DNA of 64,000 bases from Bostrychus sinensis (Eukaryota; Chordata; Actinopteri; Gobiiformes; Eleotridae), in the NCBI GenBank assembly GCA_020698575.1, contig CM036242.1:17031124-17095123 (forward strand), read 5' to 3'. A program made the translations under genes and the position numbers. This document shows positions 49,009 through 59,689 of this stretch, in pieces; within the stretch, counting starts at the first letter, position 1, and every line of letters begins with the position of its first letter. Under the pieces are notes generated by a model, which had not been told where the DNA came from, did no database searches, and was given only the letters and a program-made list of their open reading frames with translations.

Positions 49009-51137
49009 TTGGACTTGTTTTTTCAATCTAGGACCTCAGGAGAAAGTTGTCCTATAAAGTTGTCCCAACAATAATATGGAATAGTTGTAAACAACAGGCT
49101 ACTGGTATTGTATATTAAAACTTCAGTGCTTCTGCTTAATAGTAAGGGAAGAAATGTTTTGGAGAGGCAAGAAGAGGACAGGCTGTGCATAGGACATGTG
49201 TGAGTACCCACATGATGCACAGAGATGAGCAATCAGCAACTGATCAATAATAATGCAGCAGAAAATGACACTGAGAACTGGAAGGAGCCGTGGGAGAAAC
49301 ATGCGAGAGTGTTATTGACGGAAAGAGACCACGCTCTATGTTCTACTGCTCGAGGTTTGGAAATGTGAAGTGACATGTCTCATTTTGGTATATGATTCAT
49401 AAGAAAGTTTATACTGTTGCTATTGACAACCAATTTAGGAACTGAACTGTCAACAAGTTAAGATAGACAAGTATGTTATGCTACAAGCATGTTATCTGAG
49501 AAGTTTTTTCCTTGACATTCTGTCTTACTGTTTTTGTGGCTTTACTGATTTGTCATGGTAATAAGACTATATATACTGTTAGACTATAAACTATGTAGGG
49601 GTAGGCTTATTCTCTAGATAGCAGTAGTCAATTACTGAATTAGTTGACAATTATTATAATAATCGATTAGAATTGTTTTATTAAATTAATTGTTGCAGCC
49701 CTAATTTAAACAGATGAAACAACTTTAAGACATCTGCTGAAGGCCCTTTCTTCTTCTTTACTTTTGGCTTATCCCCTAGCATTCAGTGATGTGCATATTG
49801 ATTTGGCATAGACTTACACTAGCTTGTGACCTCTTGTGGTTGGATTTGATGTGCAGCAGTGCAGTTGCAGTTGCACAGTAGCAAATCCTATTTACACACT
49901 GGTGATTTAAAATAAATCTACATTCTTTGTCACTTATACTGTAGTCGTGGTTTTCATCTGCTTTGATTGACAACATCAGCAAAATGGCAGTAATATCAAA
50001 TGTCAAAGTCAAATCAAAGTAATGTCAAAGCATGCTGGGTGTGGAGCAGCCAAAGGAAACACATACAGTAGAGAGAAAGACAGAATTAGTGAGTGCATGA
50101 ATGGCTGTATTTTTCCTCCATCTTTTTTCCCCAGTGCACGTTCAATTATTAACAGCGCTGGCGACCGTGGCGGGAGGGGCAGACAGAAGGAGGGGCCGGA
50201 CATGTAGACATTTTATCAAATATCCAGCTGTGTCTCTCACTGACCTTGTGACTCACAGCTTATTTGACACAGTGATTGAAGAATGTCTCCGAGCTTCAAA
50301 AGCCCTTGTAAAAGTCAGTGGTTTTGCACTGTCTTGCAGAATTTAAATTTGAAGAATTTAAAGCGCTTTAACATGATAATCTTAGTGATGTAACACACTT
50401 ATTTTCCCTTGTAACCCACTCGGTAAATATGATTTGCTGTAATAAATCTGACAGTTTCCTCCTGTTGGCCCCAGTGGCAGATTAAGTCAATAGTCCATCA
50501 TGTTGCGACAGAGTAAATTAGATCAAGCTTTAATGATCCCAGAGCTGAATGCTGCCAACTGGTTAAATTTATATCATGCCATATTACAGTAGGAATGATT
50601 TGTGCATTTAAAAAAGGGCAATCTAGGCACACAAACTGGAGTCTGTCAGATTGTTCAGCTCATTAGAAGCTTATGTTTACCTCATGGCGGGAGCAAACGA
50701 GGGTCAGAAAAGCAACGGAAAGGCGTAACCAGACAGGGCAGGTTGTCACCTTTGTCTCAGCCAGTAGAAACAGCATGTAGCCCCTGCAGACTCAAAGCCA
50801 TATGCATTTTTTATAACCCAGTCTACAGTGTGGCGATGTACTGTATGAAAGGCTGTTGAACCTTGCGTCAAAAGAGCAGAAATAGACTCTTGTTTCAGGT
50901 GCAGAACTTTTTCTTCCTGCTCTTAGTAATAGATCTCCTCCAAGTTTGTCTCCATCACTGTTGATGCCTGAGGACAAAACTCAGCAGGGAGCAAGTTTAA
51001 CATGAGCATCGTTAGCTGTGGCACCTATGTTTTTTGGCTTGGCTCTGAAGAAGGTCTAGTACACGACAAAGCATAATTTTGATAGAGGCTCTTAGGAGCA
51101 GTCAGGTCAGTATGGGTTACAGCATAGATTTGCATAA
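49009..51137. other. Interval upstream of snap25 coding exons
   Basis: No recognised gene or intact mobile element. Confidence 0.6.
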
Positions 51138-51539
51138 GAGGTGGAAGAAATACTCAAAAACTGTACTATAATAAAAGCACTGTTATTTCAAAAGCAAAGT
51201 AAAAGTAAAAAAGTATTGAGTGTAAAGTTTACATTGCACATACTACTACAAGTACTAATACTACCACTATAGCAAGTAATACCAGTGCTAGTGCTATTAA
51301 GAGTACTACAGAAATACTGAATACGAAAATATACTATTATTACCGCTACTACAACTCTTACTACTACTAACCAGTTTACCACGAAGCTCAAAAATACTTT
51401 TACTCATTTAGAGACCAAATGTAACTGTGCAATGCAGTACAGTGCATTCCTCTAAAATTAACATAACATGTATTCAGAAAAAAAAAACATCCAAAATGTA
51501 AATTACTGAAGTAAAAGCATTGAGTAACTTTCCACCACT
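51138..51539. mobile_element. MITE-like element (GTGGAAGAAATACTC ends)
   Basis: Ends read GAGGTGGAAGAAATACTCAA at the left and, inverted from the right, TAGTGGTGGAAAGTTACTCA, imperfect inverted repeats. The interior is rich in AAAGTAAAAGTA and TACTAC motifs. This resembles a repeat I recall as widespread in fish. Family and target duplication not resolved. Confidence 0.5.
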
Positions 51540-51963
51540 AGTTTCAAATGCTAAAAGCAGTACAAAGTGTTTCAAAAAAACATAGCATATGAGAGCATGC
51601 TACATCTGTAATTCATTGGTATTTTGGTTCCAACTTTGTGGGCCAGTTACTAGAGGATGGACACTTGGGATAGTCCTTACCTGGAAAAATGTGAAAGGAA
51701 TTAAAAAATATAGCAGCAGCTTATATAATTACATACAGTAAGTGGACTATAATGTGTGTTTTTCTATAATTAATGGGTACTGAACCATTCATGCACTCTT
51801 ACTGACTCTAAACATGGATACACAAGAGCAATGATTTAAGCCTCTGGAGGTAACTCTCTGGTAACTGCTTATAACTGTAATACTTGCCTCAACTCAAATT
51901 CTCTTCTTTTTTTGTGCTCTTTTGCAGTGTTTTTTTGCTTGAGGTCGATACTCAACAGTTGCC

Positions 51964-52035
51964 ATGGCGGACGAAGCAGACATGCGCAATGAGCTGTCTG
52001 ACCTGCAGACGCGTGCTGACCAGATAGCCGATGAG
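51964..52035 (+). CDS. snap25: snap25 first coding exon
   Basis: Encodes residues 1-24, MADEADMRNELSDLQTRADQ and IADE. The acceptor TTTTGCAG at 51920-51927 shows a short leader in the same exon and hence at least one noncoding exon upstream. The ATG context GTTGCCATGG is close to the Kozak consensus. Donor GTACAG. Confidence 0.94.
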
Positions 52036-55000
52036 GTACAGTGAAAGACACACTTCACAGCCTGAAAAATTATGCCTTGTTGAATTATACAAAACCAATT
52101 CTGAAAAAGGTGTAACGTGTAAATGTGTAAAATGCAGACCGTAAACGATATATCAGGTGTTGAGATATTTTACCATTGCATGAAAAAAATATAAACTAAT
52201 ACAAAAACAACCTAATTAGCAAGATGAATTACAGTATATGTGAACATAATCGGGAAACACCTTCATCTTCTCTGTGCCATAAAGCTTTGAAATAGAAGTA
52301 AAAAAAAAAATCCTCTATGGTCAGATTAATGAAAATTATGAAAAAAAAAACAATAATAACCCAGCTGGCCTAGAAATTTCAGATTTGGGCTTGTACTTTT
52401 AGTAGTAATGTTGCAAAACCTTCAATCTCAGTTACTCTTTGCACACAACATGTGGAATGATGTCCAAAGAGTCATTACTTAATGGCCTTTTTATAAAACT
52501 TCTAAAACTCCACCAAAATATTCTTTTTGTACTTAATTCAACACTAAATCACCAGTTCAGAAGGACAAAAATATCTCTCAATACAGCTGCACTAATTCGC
52601 TCCTTCCTTTTCTTAGCACGTTATTCTCTGAGTCTCCTTCATCAAGTGGGGTCTCTTTTGGAAAGGAAGAACTTTGGCTATGTTAATGAGTGTAGAGGAG
52701 TTCAGGAAGAGGAGATAATTTTGTGCAGAGGAATAATAGAGCAGCTCAAATGGCATTATTAAACATTCATGGGAAGATAACGCAAGGCCAAGAGGCTGTG
52801 TGAATGTGACGGAAGGAAAGGGAGGGAAACGTCTAAGGCTGATGGATGAGGACCACGGGGGCAAAGCAGGAGCAGTGGGAGATGAGGAGATACCAGTGAA
52901 AAGCAAGGATTATGACTCAACAAGATTTTTTACCTTAAAAATTATGAAATAAAAAGTAGAAATCGGATGATCAGAAATGAAAGGTTTGGTATAGAAGAAA
53001 AATGTAGATATTGTGTGTATTTACCTGATTCATGACCACGTTTCTGTCTCTTTCTCTTCACGCAGTCTCTGGAAAGCACTCGCCGTATGCTGGCACTGGT
53101 TGAAGAGGTGAGTCCTGTGTAACCATATACAACATACATAAATGCAGTGCACAACCACTAAACTGAATGCAGGGCTGAAGTAGTGGTAGAAGGACTTCCA
53201 ATGTCCTTCTTATTTGTTGAAAATAGTGAAAATTATTTACAGTATATAGTCATATTTGAATTTCCACTACCAGCCACAATGATATCACATAATTAGTCAC
53301 ATGGTGTGTCCAGAAAGGAAGGAAATTTTAAAGGTACTATGAGCAGTATATATATTTTTTAATACTACATAAAAATTACCCATGTGTCCCCTGATATGAT
53401 GTAAACATGGTCAAATAAAATATTAGTTATGCTGATAAAATTGGTACAGCTGAATTATTCACATCTCAAAATATAGATTTTACATAATACCCAAGTTGTT
53501 TATCTTTACATTTTTGTTTTGGTTCTAAAACTGCATGCTGCTTCCAGTGCCTTTAACATTGAACACTGTTTCCCTGGAAGTCTTCACCTGGGATGAAGTT
53601 AACAGCCACCATATTGGCTCTTTGAACATGATCCACACTATCAAATTGGTGCCCTTCAAATCATTGTACATTTTTGAGAACTTGTACCTTAACCAACCAG
53701 ATCCAACCTTGAAGAACCTACTTGTTCTTGGCTTCCATCCACTCTACAGCCTTGACTTGTCTCCTTGTGCCTATTTCATTTTCCCAAAGATGAAGGACAC
53801 TATTTTGATAGTTCGGATAACGTCAAAAAATCCATGACTCTGAACATCATACCGCTTCAGGTCTTCCAGGGATGCTATGTAGAATGTAAATGGAATCACC
53901 AGGAGCATTGTGTACACTCAAAAGATGCATACATTGAAAAAGACAGTGTTCAGTTGCTTTGTATATTTTTTATATTCTTATAATTTTCTGGATTGTTTTA
54001 CATTTCGTATTTTGACAGTGAAACACAATTATACATTTTGAACTACTCTAATCTTACTTAAACAGAACGGGCGATTTATGTTTGTCTAGCATCACCTCAA
54101 AGCGCAGTGGCATCTGTAGACCAAAATGGTAGGTCCTTTGCGTTTGCCTTGCTGTGGACTGCTGTGTAATGCCTAGGTTTTTAACTTTACATTTCTACCT
54201 TCACCATTCTACACTGAAAAAGCTGCATTATCCTGTCTTCATCCACTCTCTTGTGTGAAGTGGCCTTGCTCTAACCCCTAAATCTACTACAACGTCTTAA
54301 TGATACAAAGCTGGCCTAAACAGTGACTTACTCATCAGCCCCGACCTTACACCGGCAGGGGCTGGAGAAGTGACCTTTAAGGATAATGCCAAGGAAGAGC
54401 CTTTTGTTCCCTTCAACAGTTACAATGGCGATTGAAAATGTCAATTGCTGGGTTGTTATCTAATTCTGTGTTTAGTTCTTTTCTTTTTTCGGCAAGTTGA
54501 AACTATAGGAAAGCATCGATATAATTATTTGTTATTTGCTATAGCTTTGACTGACAACCCATCTCCATAAAGCACAATACTACACAAAGCCACCTTACGT
54601 ATGTTAAATGGTAGTGCAATGTTGATATACTATACTGTCATAGCATGTCCTGAAGCTGAACGTGACTGGGATTGTGACCTAATGTTGCACTTTAAGAAGG
54701 AAAACACACGTGCCCTCACTTCATGATCCCTGCCCCTTTAAAAAGACTTATAGTGAAGATTACTGTGCACTAATTGAATAAGTGGAGAGCCGTGCAGGCA
54801 GGAGCCACAGTGGTCTAGTGATCTCCATGATACGTGTGCATTACTGTCTGCTTGTTTAAGGCTGACCAGGGCACATAATGCATGATAAAAATACATATCA
54901 AATTTTTCAGAATTGAGATTTTGTAGTGGTGTGATGTGCTTTGATGGAATCTTTCATCTAGTACTATATACTAATTGTTAATGAAAAGTAGAGGTATCAA

Positions 55001-58000
55001 AAACCAAAATCTCTCTAACCTCACACACTTTCCTTCCATATACAGTACTGTAGAATCAATGAGATGTAAAATGTTCTTAACAAAGAGTGCTTTAATAAAT
55101 ACAGATTTTATTTATTGACATTTTTAGGAAATGCCAGTAATGGGTCAAGGACAAAGGACATTTCATATATAGACCAAAGAACTAGTGGACTTCATTGTAA
55201 ATGTGAGATACTATACAAGAGTATAGTGGCTCAATGGAATTTTTTTTTTTTACCCCCAAACTAGAAGAGATTTGAGCTTGAGCCCACTTGGACCACTGCC
55301 TTGTCAGGGGTCTGCACTCTCTAAGTGCTCCTAGTTTTGATCTTCTTTTTTTTTTTAAATAAATGTGTGCATTTTGGTACATTGAAACATCTTTCTTTGT
55401 CGATTCTTGAAAACCTGTATTTTGCACACTACTGTACAAACACGAAATAATAGTCCCTAAAAAAGATGTAAAGCTGATTTGCAACAACTCAAGGCAAAAC
55501 CTTTCCCTTTTTTATTTTTGATATAATCCCATAAGAAGCGCATTGACATCATGCCAAAGGCTCCGTGTATGCAGCTGATTAGTCAGTAATTGAACATGTT
55601 CTACCTACAAGGCTGATGTAAGCGTCATGCATAGAGTCTCATTAGAAATGCATAGAGGGCAACATCTTCAAGATTTACTATTTGCACTCATGAGACTGAC
55701 ATTTTTTATTGCCTTATTGTCCTTATGCGAGTCTGTAAGTGGTCGGACTGTACAAGCACTTGTACTGAGTGATGTAATGTGCCCTTGTCTCATACAAATG
55801 CAGCCCATAATTCTTTTAGTGCTAAAGCGAGACCTGACCTTTCGTTTGGATGAGAGCGGGAAGCACTTGAGTGCTTCTCCCACTGACACCTGACCCGTGT
55901 CCATGCTGGGTTTTTTGCTACATCATGTACTGTGATTACACAAAGGAGAGCGCTGTTAAGAAACAAGCTTGTAATAAAGTACTGTCTTAAGATGATATGG
56001 TACGCCAGCATGATATTGGAATTTAAATTCAAAGCCTGAATCAATGACACAGCAATGACCACGGTGAAAGGATGATTCAAAGTCAGTTATTATGGACATT
56101 TTTATGCTGCCTGAGAAAATACTTTGTGCATGTGAATAAAACAAGATTTAAGAGGGAGAGAGTTAACCCCACTTCTACACTGAAATGGTGACTACCTCTA
56201 CCTGTCAAGGACAAGAGTGGGGTTTGATTCCCTGAGGTCACCCAGTGCCAGTCCCAAGCCCAGATAAATGAAGGGGATGTGCCAGGATGGTCATCTGGTG
56301 TAAAAACCTATGCCAAATTTCAAATATACATCAGATCACCCCGACAAATTTAAACATACCCTACATACAATCAGTAGGGAATTAAACAGTTTTCCTTAAC
56401 AAAATGAAAAGAAAAAAAAACAAAAAAAAACACAAAAAAACACACAATCACACTTTCACAAGTCATGACCTCATAACCTGATTACATTCATCTTAATGAT
56501 GCAGCAGTGACATAAGGCTGGCCGCCAGCGGCCTAAGCAGGTAAACATGTGACTCCCAACAGTGCATCTGTGTGTGACACAATTAGAATAGATTCCAGGA
56601 GACAGCCGGGTGGATATCTCAATGGAAAAATCAATAGCATGATTCCAAGGACTCTAAATGTCAGCTGGCATCATGCAGTGTTTCTTTGTCTTGTTGCTCC
56701 TGAATTTGCATTATTTAGTATGTGCAAATGATGCTTGCAGATGAAAACATGTTTTAGCATTTTGTAATTTTTAGCTTATAAATAAAAATGTGGGAGTTTT
56801 TATTCTACTTTTCAGACCTAATTTGGGGTATGCATAATGAAAGCAAAACTTACTTGATCTCAGAAAAGTTATATGCAAAGTAAGAGTTTTCTTTTGGTGA
56901 TAGCTACTAAAACACATGAAACACATGACATGTATCAAAAGACATCTGTGTGCAAGTATTAAGCGGTTTTGCTTGTTTCCTCCTCAAAATAATTATTAAA
57001 TAAATATAATTTACCATTGTTTTTGTCTATTAGCAACATAACACAAAAGTAATGAATTTTCCATTTCGAGATAGAGACAGTTTTGCATGTCAGCAACTTA
57101 ACTCAAAATGTTCCAAACAGATTTTAGGTCACAAATGGGGAAAAGAACAAATGATTAGTTAGTGTGGTTATGTTAGTGTTAGTCATGCCTTAGCGGATTC
57201 CTGCGTTCTCTGTGCACTTCTAGGTTTAAAATATTTATTTCTGACCCTTTATACCAGTGGTCCCCAAACTACGGCCCGGGGGCCGGACACGGCCTGCCTC
57301 CAGATTTGACCCGGCCCCCTGAACAATACCAGAGACGCATTATTATTTTTTCCCCGCATTATCATTTTTTCAGTCTGGCCACGCGATCGAGACTAATGCA
57401 CGCATTGAACACTGGGGTGAACTGGGCCTGCCCGACTGAAACCCTGGAAATGTTTCCTCACGTCAATAAAGCTCATTTGAATTGAATTGTGAGCCACGCT
57501 AAAAAATAATGTTGCTACTACGACCTCACTTTGCCCCAGTCATAGAATGTGAACGTGACCCCCCCAGAATGGAATAATGGACAAAAGGTTAGGTAAGAGA
57601 AAAATTGATTCAGAATGCAGGGTATTTAACCTGCAGTGGACACATGATTATTTTTTTGTTCAATGCAAAGAAAAGGCTGTTTGTCTCATCTGTCAAGAGA
57701 CGGTGGCGGTATTCAAAGAATACAATCTGCGCCGACATTATGAATCCTGCCACAAAGACAAGTATGATAGCTTGCAAGGCCAAATGCGACCAGACAAACT
57801 CTCAAAGCTAAAAAGTGGACTTTTAGCTCAGCAGACTACATTTGTACGCCAAACTCAGTTGAACCAATCATCAGTTCGGGCCAGCTTCCGTGTTGCTCAA
57901 CTGATAGCAAGCTGCGGTAAACCTTTCACTGAGGGAGAGTTTGTCAAGAAATGTTTGAATGTTGTCGTGGAGGAGGTGTGCCCGAGAAGAAAGATGTCTT

Positions 58001-58964
58001 TAATGCCGTGTGTCTGTCGGCGAGTACAATCATCAGACGTTTACATTTAGGCACCCCTGCGATCGTCACACTTTTTCTGTTACAAACTGACCCTGGCCCT
58101 CCATCAGAGAAGGGAAAAGTTATGTGGCCCTCTCTGGAAAAAGTTTGGGGACCCCTGCTTTATACAGTCAGTATTTCCCAGAAGTGATAGATCATTTAGT
58201 GTCAGATTGTTTGACAGTCTGTATGATTGATATAAATATCAGTCAAGAAGGTCAGTGCACATTTTGATCTGAAATAACTGATGCGTGAGGTGAAGGGTGT
58301 TTGGACTTTAATATCTTCCTGAGCAGAGCACACAGACTATGGTACTGTGTCAAAATGTGTTTTTGTGTGTATGTGGATACAAGCTTGTGTAACAGATCAG
58401 TGTTACATTACCGGAGCTTTCTTAAACAAATGTCAAGTGCCCAGTGAACACAGCACATGTCATTTAGTGGACAAGTGTATCTGAAATCTATTGACTAGAC
58501 TATTTGTGCTTCTTTGTAACTGTGGCAGTTTAATGTTTTTCTTTTGTTTTGTGTTCTATTTAAATGGATATATTGTCTTAATTAAAACTAAAAGCACTCT
58601 GAGAGCACAGACTTCTGCCAGGCATTGGCCCTATCTGGCAATGGTAAAGATATCGCTCTTCTAGTTCAGGCGTAAATGCTCTATCCATTCAGTCACAAGG
58701 CCTTTGTTAAAAAAAAGTGTTTATGACTTTCCTTATTTGCTGGATGAAAATAACAGTTCCCTGCCATATAACTGTCTGATTGTTGTGTACCAAGCAAATC
58801 CACAAAGCAAAGCATTTTCTCTCTGCAATTTGATCCTGCTCTGCTGCTCACACAGTTCTGTTCTCCCAGCTGACCTTGACTTATCTTGTGTATTTTCTGC
58901 TCCTCTGTCTGTTAGAGCAAAGATGCCGGCATCAGGACTCTGGTCATGTTGGATGAACAGGGAG
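51964..58964 (+). CDS. snap25: Synaptosomal-associated protein 25, first three coding exons (partial)
   Basis: t-SNARE of presynaptic membranes that pairs with syntaxin and synaptobrevin for vesicle fusion. Coding exons 51964-52035, 53066-53107 and 58916-58964 give MADEADMRNELSDLQTRADQ, IADE, SLESTRRMLALVEE and SKDAGIRTLVMLDEQG: residues 1-54, collinear with human SNAP25 in every exon length. This is the first SNARE helix and includes Gln53, the ionic-layer residue. The palmitoylated linker and second SNARE helix lie beyond the window. The MADEADMRNEL start resembles my recollection of zebrafish snap25b rather than snap25a, but this is tentative. SNAP23 is excluded by the N terminus. Confidence 0.93.
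52036..53065 (+). other. snap25 intron after first coding exon
   Basis: About 1 kb, no element or exon recognised. Open frames here have no family resemblance. Confidence 0.8.
53066..53107 (+). CDS. snap25: snap25 second coding exon
   Basis: Encodes SLESTRRMLALVEE (residues 25-38). Identical to the mammalian heptad segment except Ala at position 34 where mammals have Gln. Acceptor TTCACGCAG, donor GTGAGT. Confidence 0.95.
53332..53552 (+). mobile_element. TTAA-type MITE, copy 2
   Basis: 221-bp element flanked by TTAA (53328-53331 and 53553-53556), beginning AGGTACTATGAGCAG. It shares with copy 1 (inverted) the strings GATATGATGTAAACA, CCAAGTT and TTTTGGTTCTA. Shorter than copy 1 by internal deletion. 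Confidence 0.75.
53640..53985 (+). pseudogene. Decayed mariner transposase remnant
   Basis: The translation LDLSPCAYFIFPKMKD resembles the PDLAPCDYFLFPKLK block of mariner transposases. After a frame change, FQGCYVECKWNHQEHCVHSK and DAYIEKDSVQ resemble the mariner C terminus. The third catalytic Asp of that block appears to be replaced by Ala (PCAY). Frames are broken, so it is not functional. No terminal repeats found. Confidence 0.55.
53986..56169. other. snap25 intron stretch with no recognised feature
   Basis: AT-rich; the frames at 55182-55487 (minus) and 55627-55893 (plus) show no domain. Confidence 0.6.
56170..56310 (+). mobile_element. SINE-like repeat segment
   Basis: GGGTTTGATTCCCTGAGGTC contains a B-box-like motif and is followed by ACCCAGTGCCAGTCCCAAGC and GGTGTAAAAACCTATGCCAA, strings I recall from a widespread fish repeat. 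A shorter relative occurs at about 37450-37490. Confidence 0.5.
57255..58157 (+). mobile_element. hAT transposon, internally deleted, 8-bp target duplication
   Basis: 903-bp element with inverted ends CAGTGGTCCCCAAACT and AGTTTGGGGACCCCTG (one mismatch), flanked on both sides by CTTTATAC (57247-57254 and 58158-58165). The GGTCCCCAAAC end type is that of hAT-Charlie relatives. It keeps the N-terminal BED finger region of the transposase, but the catalytic and dimerisation parts are missing. Confidence 0.92.
57577..58050 (+). pseudogene. hAT transposase N-terminal fragment with BED zinc finger
   Basis: 157-codon open frame starting MDKRLGKRKIDSECRVF. CLIC...HYESCH forms the C-x2-C...H-x4-H pattern of a BED-type finger. 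KSGLLAQQTTFVRQTQLNQS, IASCGKPFTEGEF and VVVEEVCP follow, as in GTF2IRD2/ZBED-related hAT transposases. A one-base loss after VCP shifts the frame; the next frame continues EKKDVFNAVCLSASTIIRR and then jumps to a different part of the element. Not a complete transposase. Confidence 0.75.
58600..58712 (-). mobile_element. Diverged SINE-like repeat
   Basis: Read on the minus strand it contains GGATAGAGCATTTACGCCTG and AACTAGAAG, as in the copies at 15388 and 47040. Confidence 0.45.
58916..58964 (+). CDS. snap25: snap25 third coding exon
   Basis: Encodes SKDAGIRTLVMLDEQG (residues 39-54) plus the first base of the next codon; identical to mammals here. Gln53 is the zero-layer residue of the SNARE bundle. 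Acceptor CTGTTAG, donor GTAAGT. The next exon (QLERIEEG...) is not in the window. Confidence 0.95.
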
Positions 58965-59563
58965 GTAAGTTGTCGTAGGTAGAGATCGCTCACCACTATC
59001 TTCCCTGAAGCAACCTTAGTCCGCTTCTCGGTCCATTTACAGTTTGTTTTTGTTTTTTAACGACAAAGGAAATAGACAGGTAGCCTTAACAATTTATTAA
59101 ATTTTGGGAGGCATTTAAAAGGTCAGAGGTCAGCCAATAAGAGATCCTATTATACAGTATACTATATACCCCAAAGACTACCAAACTATATCACAAAGAA
59201 GTGATTGATTTTTTCTTAAGATAGGGGCATAAGTACGCCATATGGGCTGCTACACTAACACACCAGCCTTTTCTCCCAGAATGCCCTGGGTTGTTTATGG
59301 CCTATTTTTGAGCAGACACTCAAAATAGGTTTCGAGTGTCTTCTGGTTCAAAGCATTCCCTTTTATGTCAACTGATAATTTTCTCTAAATTACTTAAAAA
59401 CTCATTTTATTTTATTATTTTATTTTAAGTTGATCTCAATTATAAAAAATATAGGTTAAATAAATCTAGGTTGGCATTTCTTCATAATGAATTCATAATA
59501 CCTATCTACCCACCTATTATTCACAGCTTTCTTGTATGAAATTATAAGTCACAAATTATGTAC

Positions 59564-59570
59564 TATAATA

Positions 59571-59613
<43 letters not shown>
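59564..59613. repeat. (AAT)n microsatellite
   Basis: About 16 AAT/ATA units just upstream of the LINE fragment. Confidence 0.92.
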
Positions 59614-59615
<2 letters not shown>

Positions 59616-59689
59616 TTGTAGCAGAATAAACATAATAATATAAAATTTATAAATCATAATTAATAATTCATCATAATTGATGAAACATC

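Larger units (their letters stand above)
53108..58915 (+). other. snap25 intron after second coding exon
   Basis: 5.8 kb. Holds a TTAA MITE (53332-53552), a decayed mariner remnant (about 53640-53985), a SINE-like segment (56170-56310), a deleted hAT (57255-58157) and another SINE-like segment (58600-58712). Confidence 0.8.

Noticed and set aside
51964..58964. SNAP23 instead of SNAP25
   Set aside because: The N-terminal ADMRNEL block and the SKDAGIRTLVMLDEQG exon are SNAP25-type; SNAP23 differs in both.
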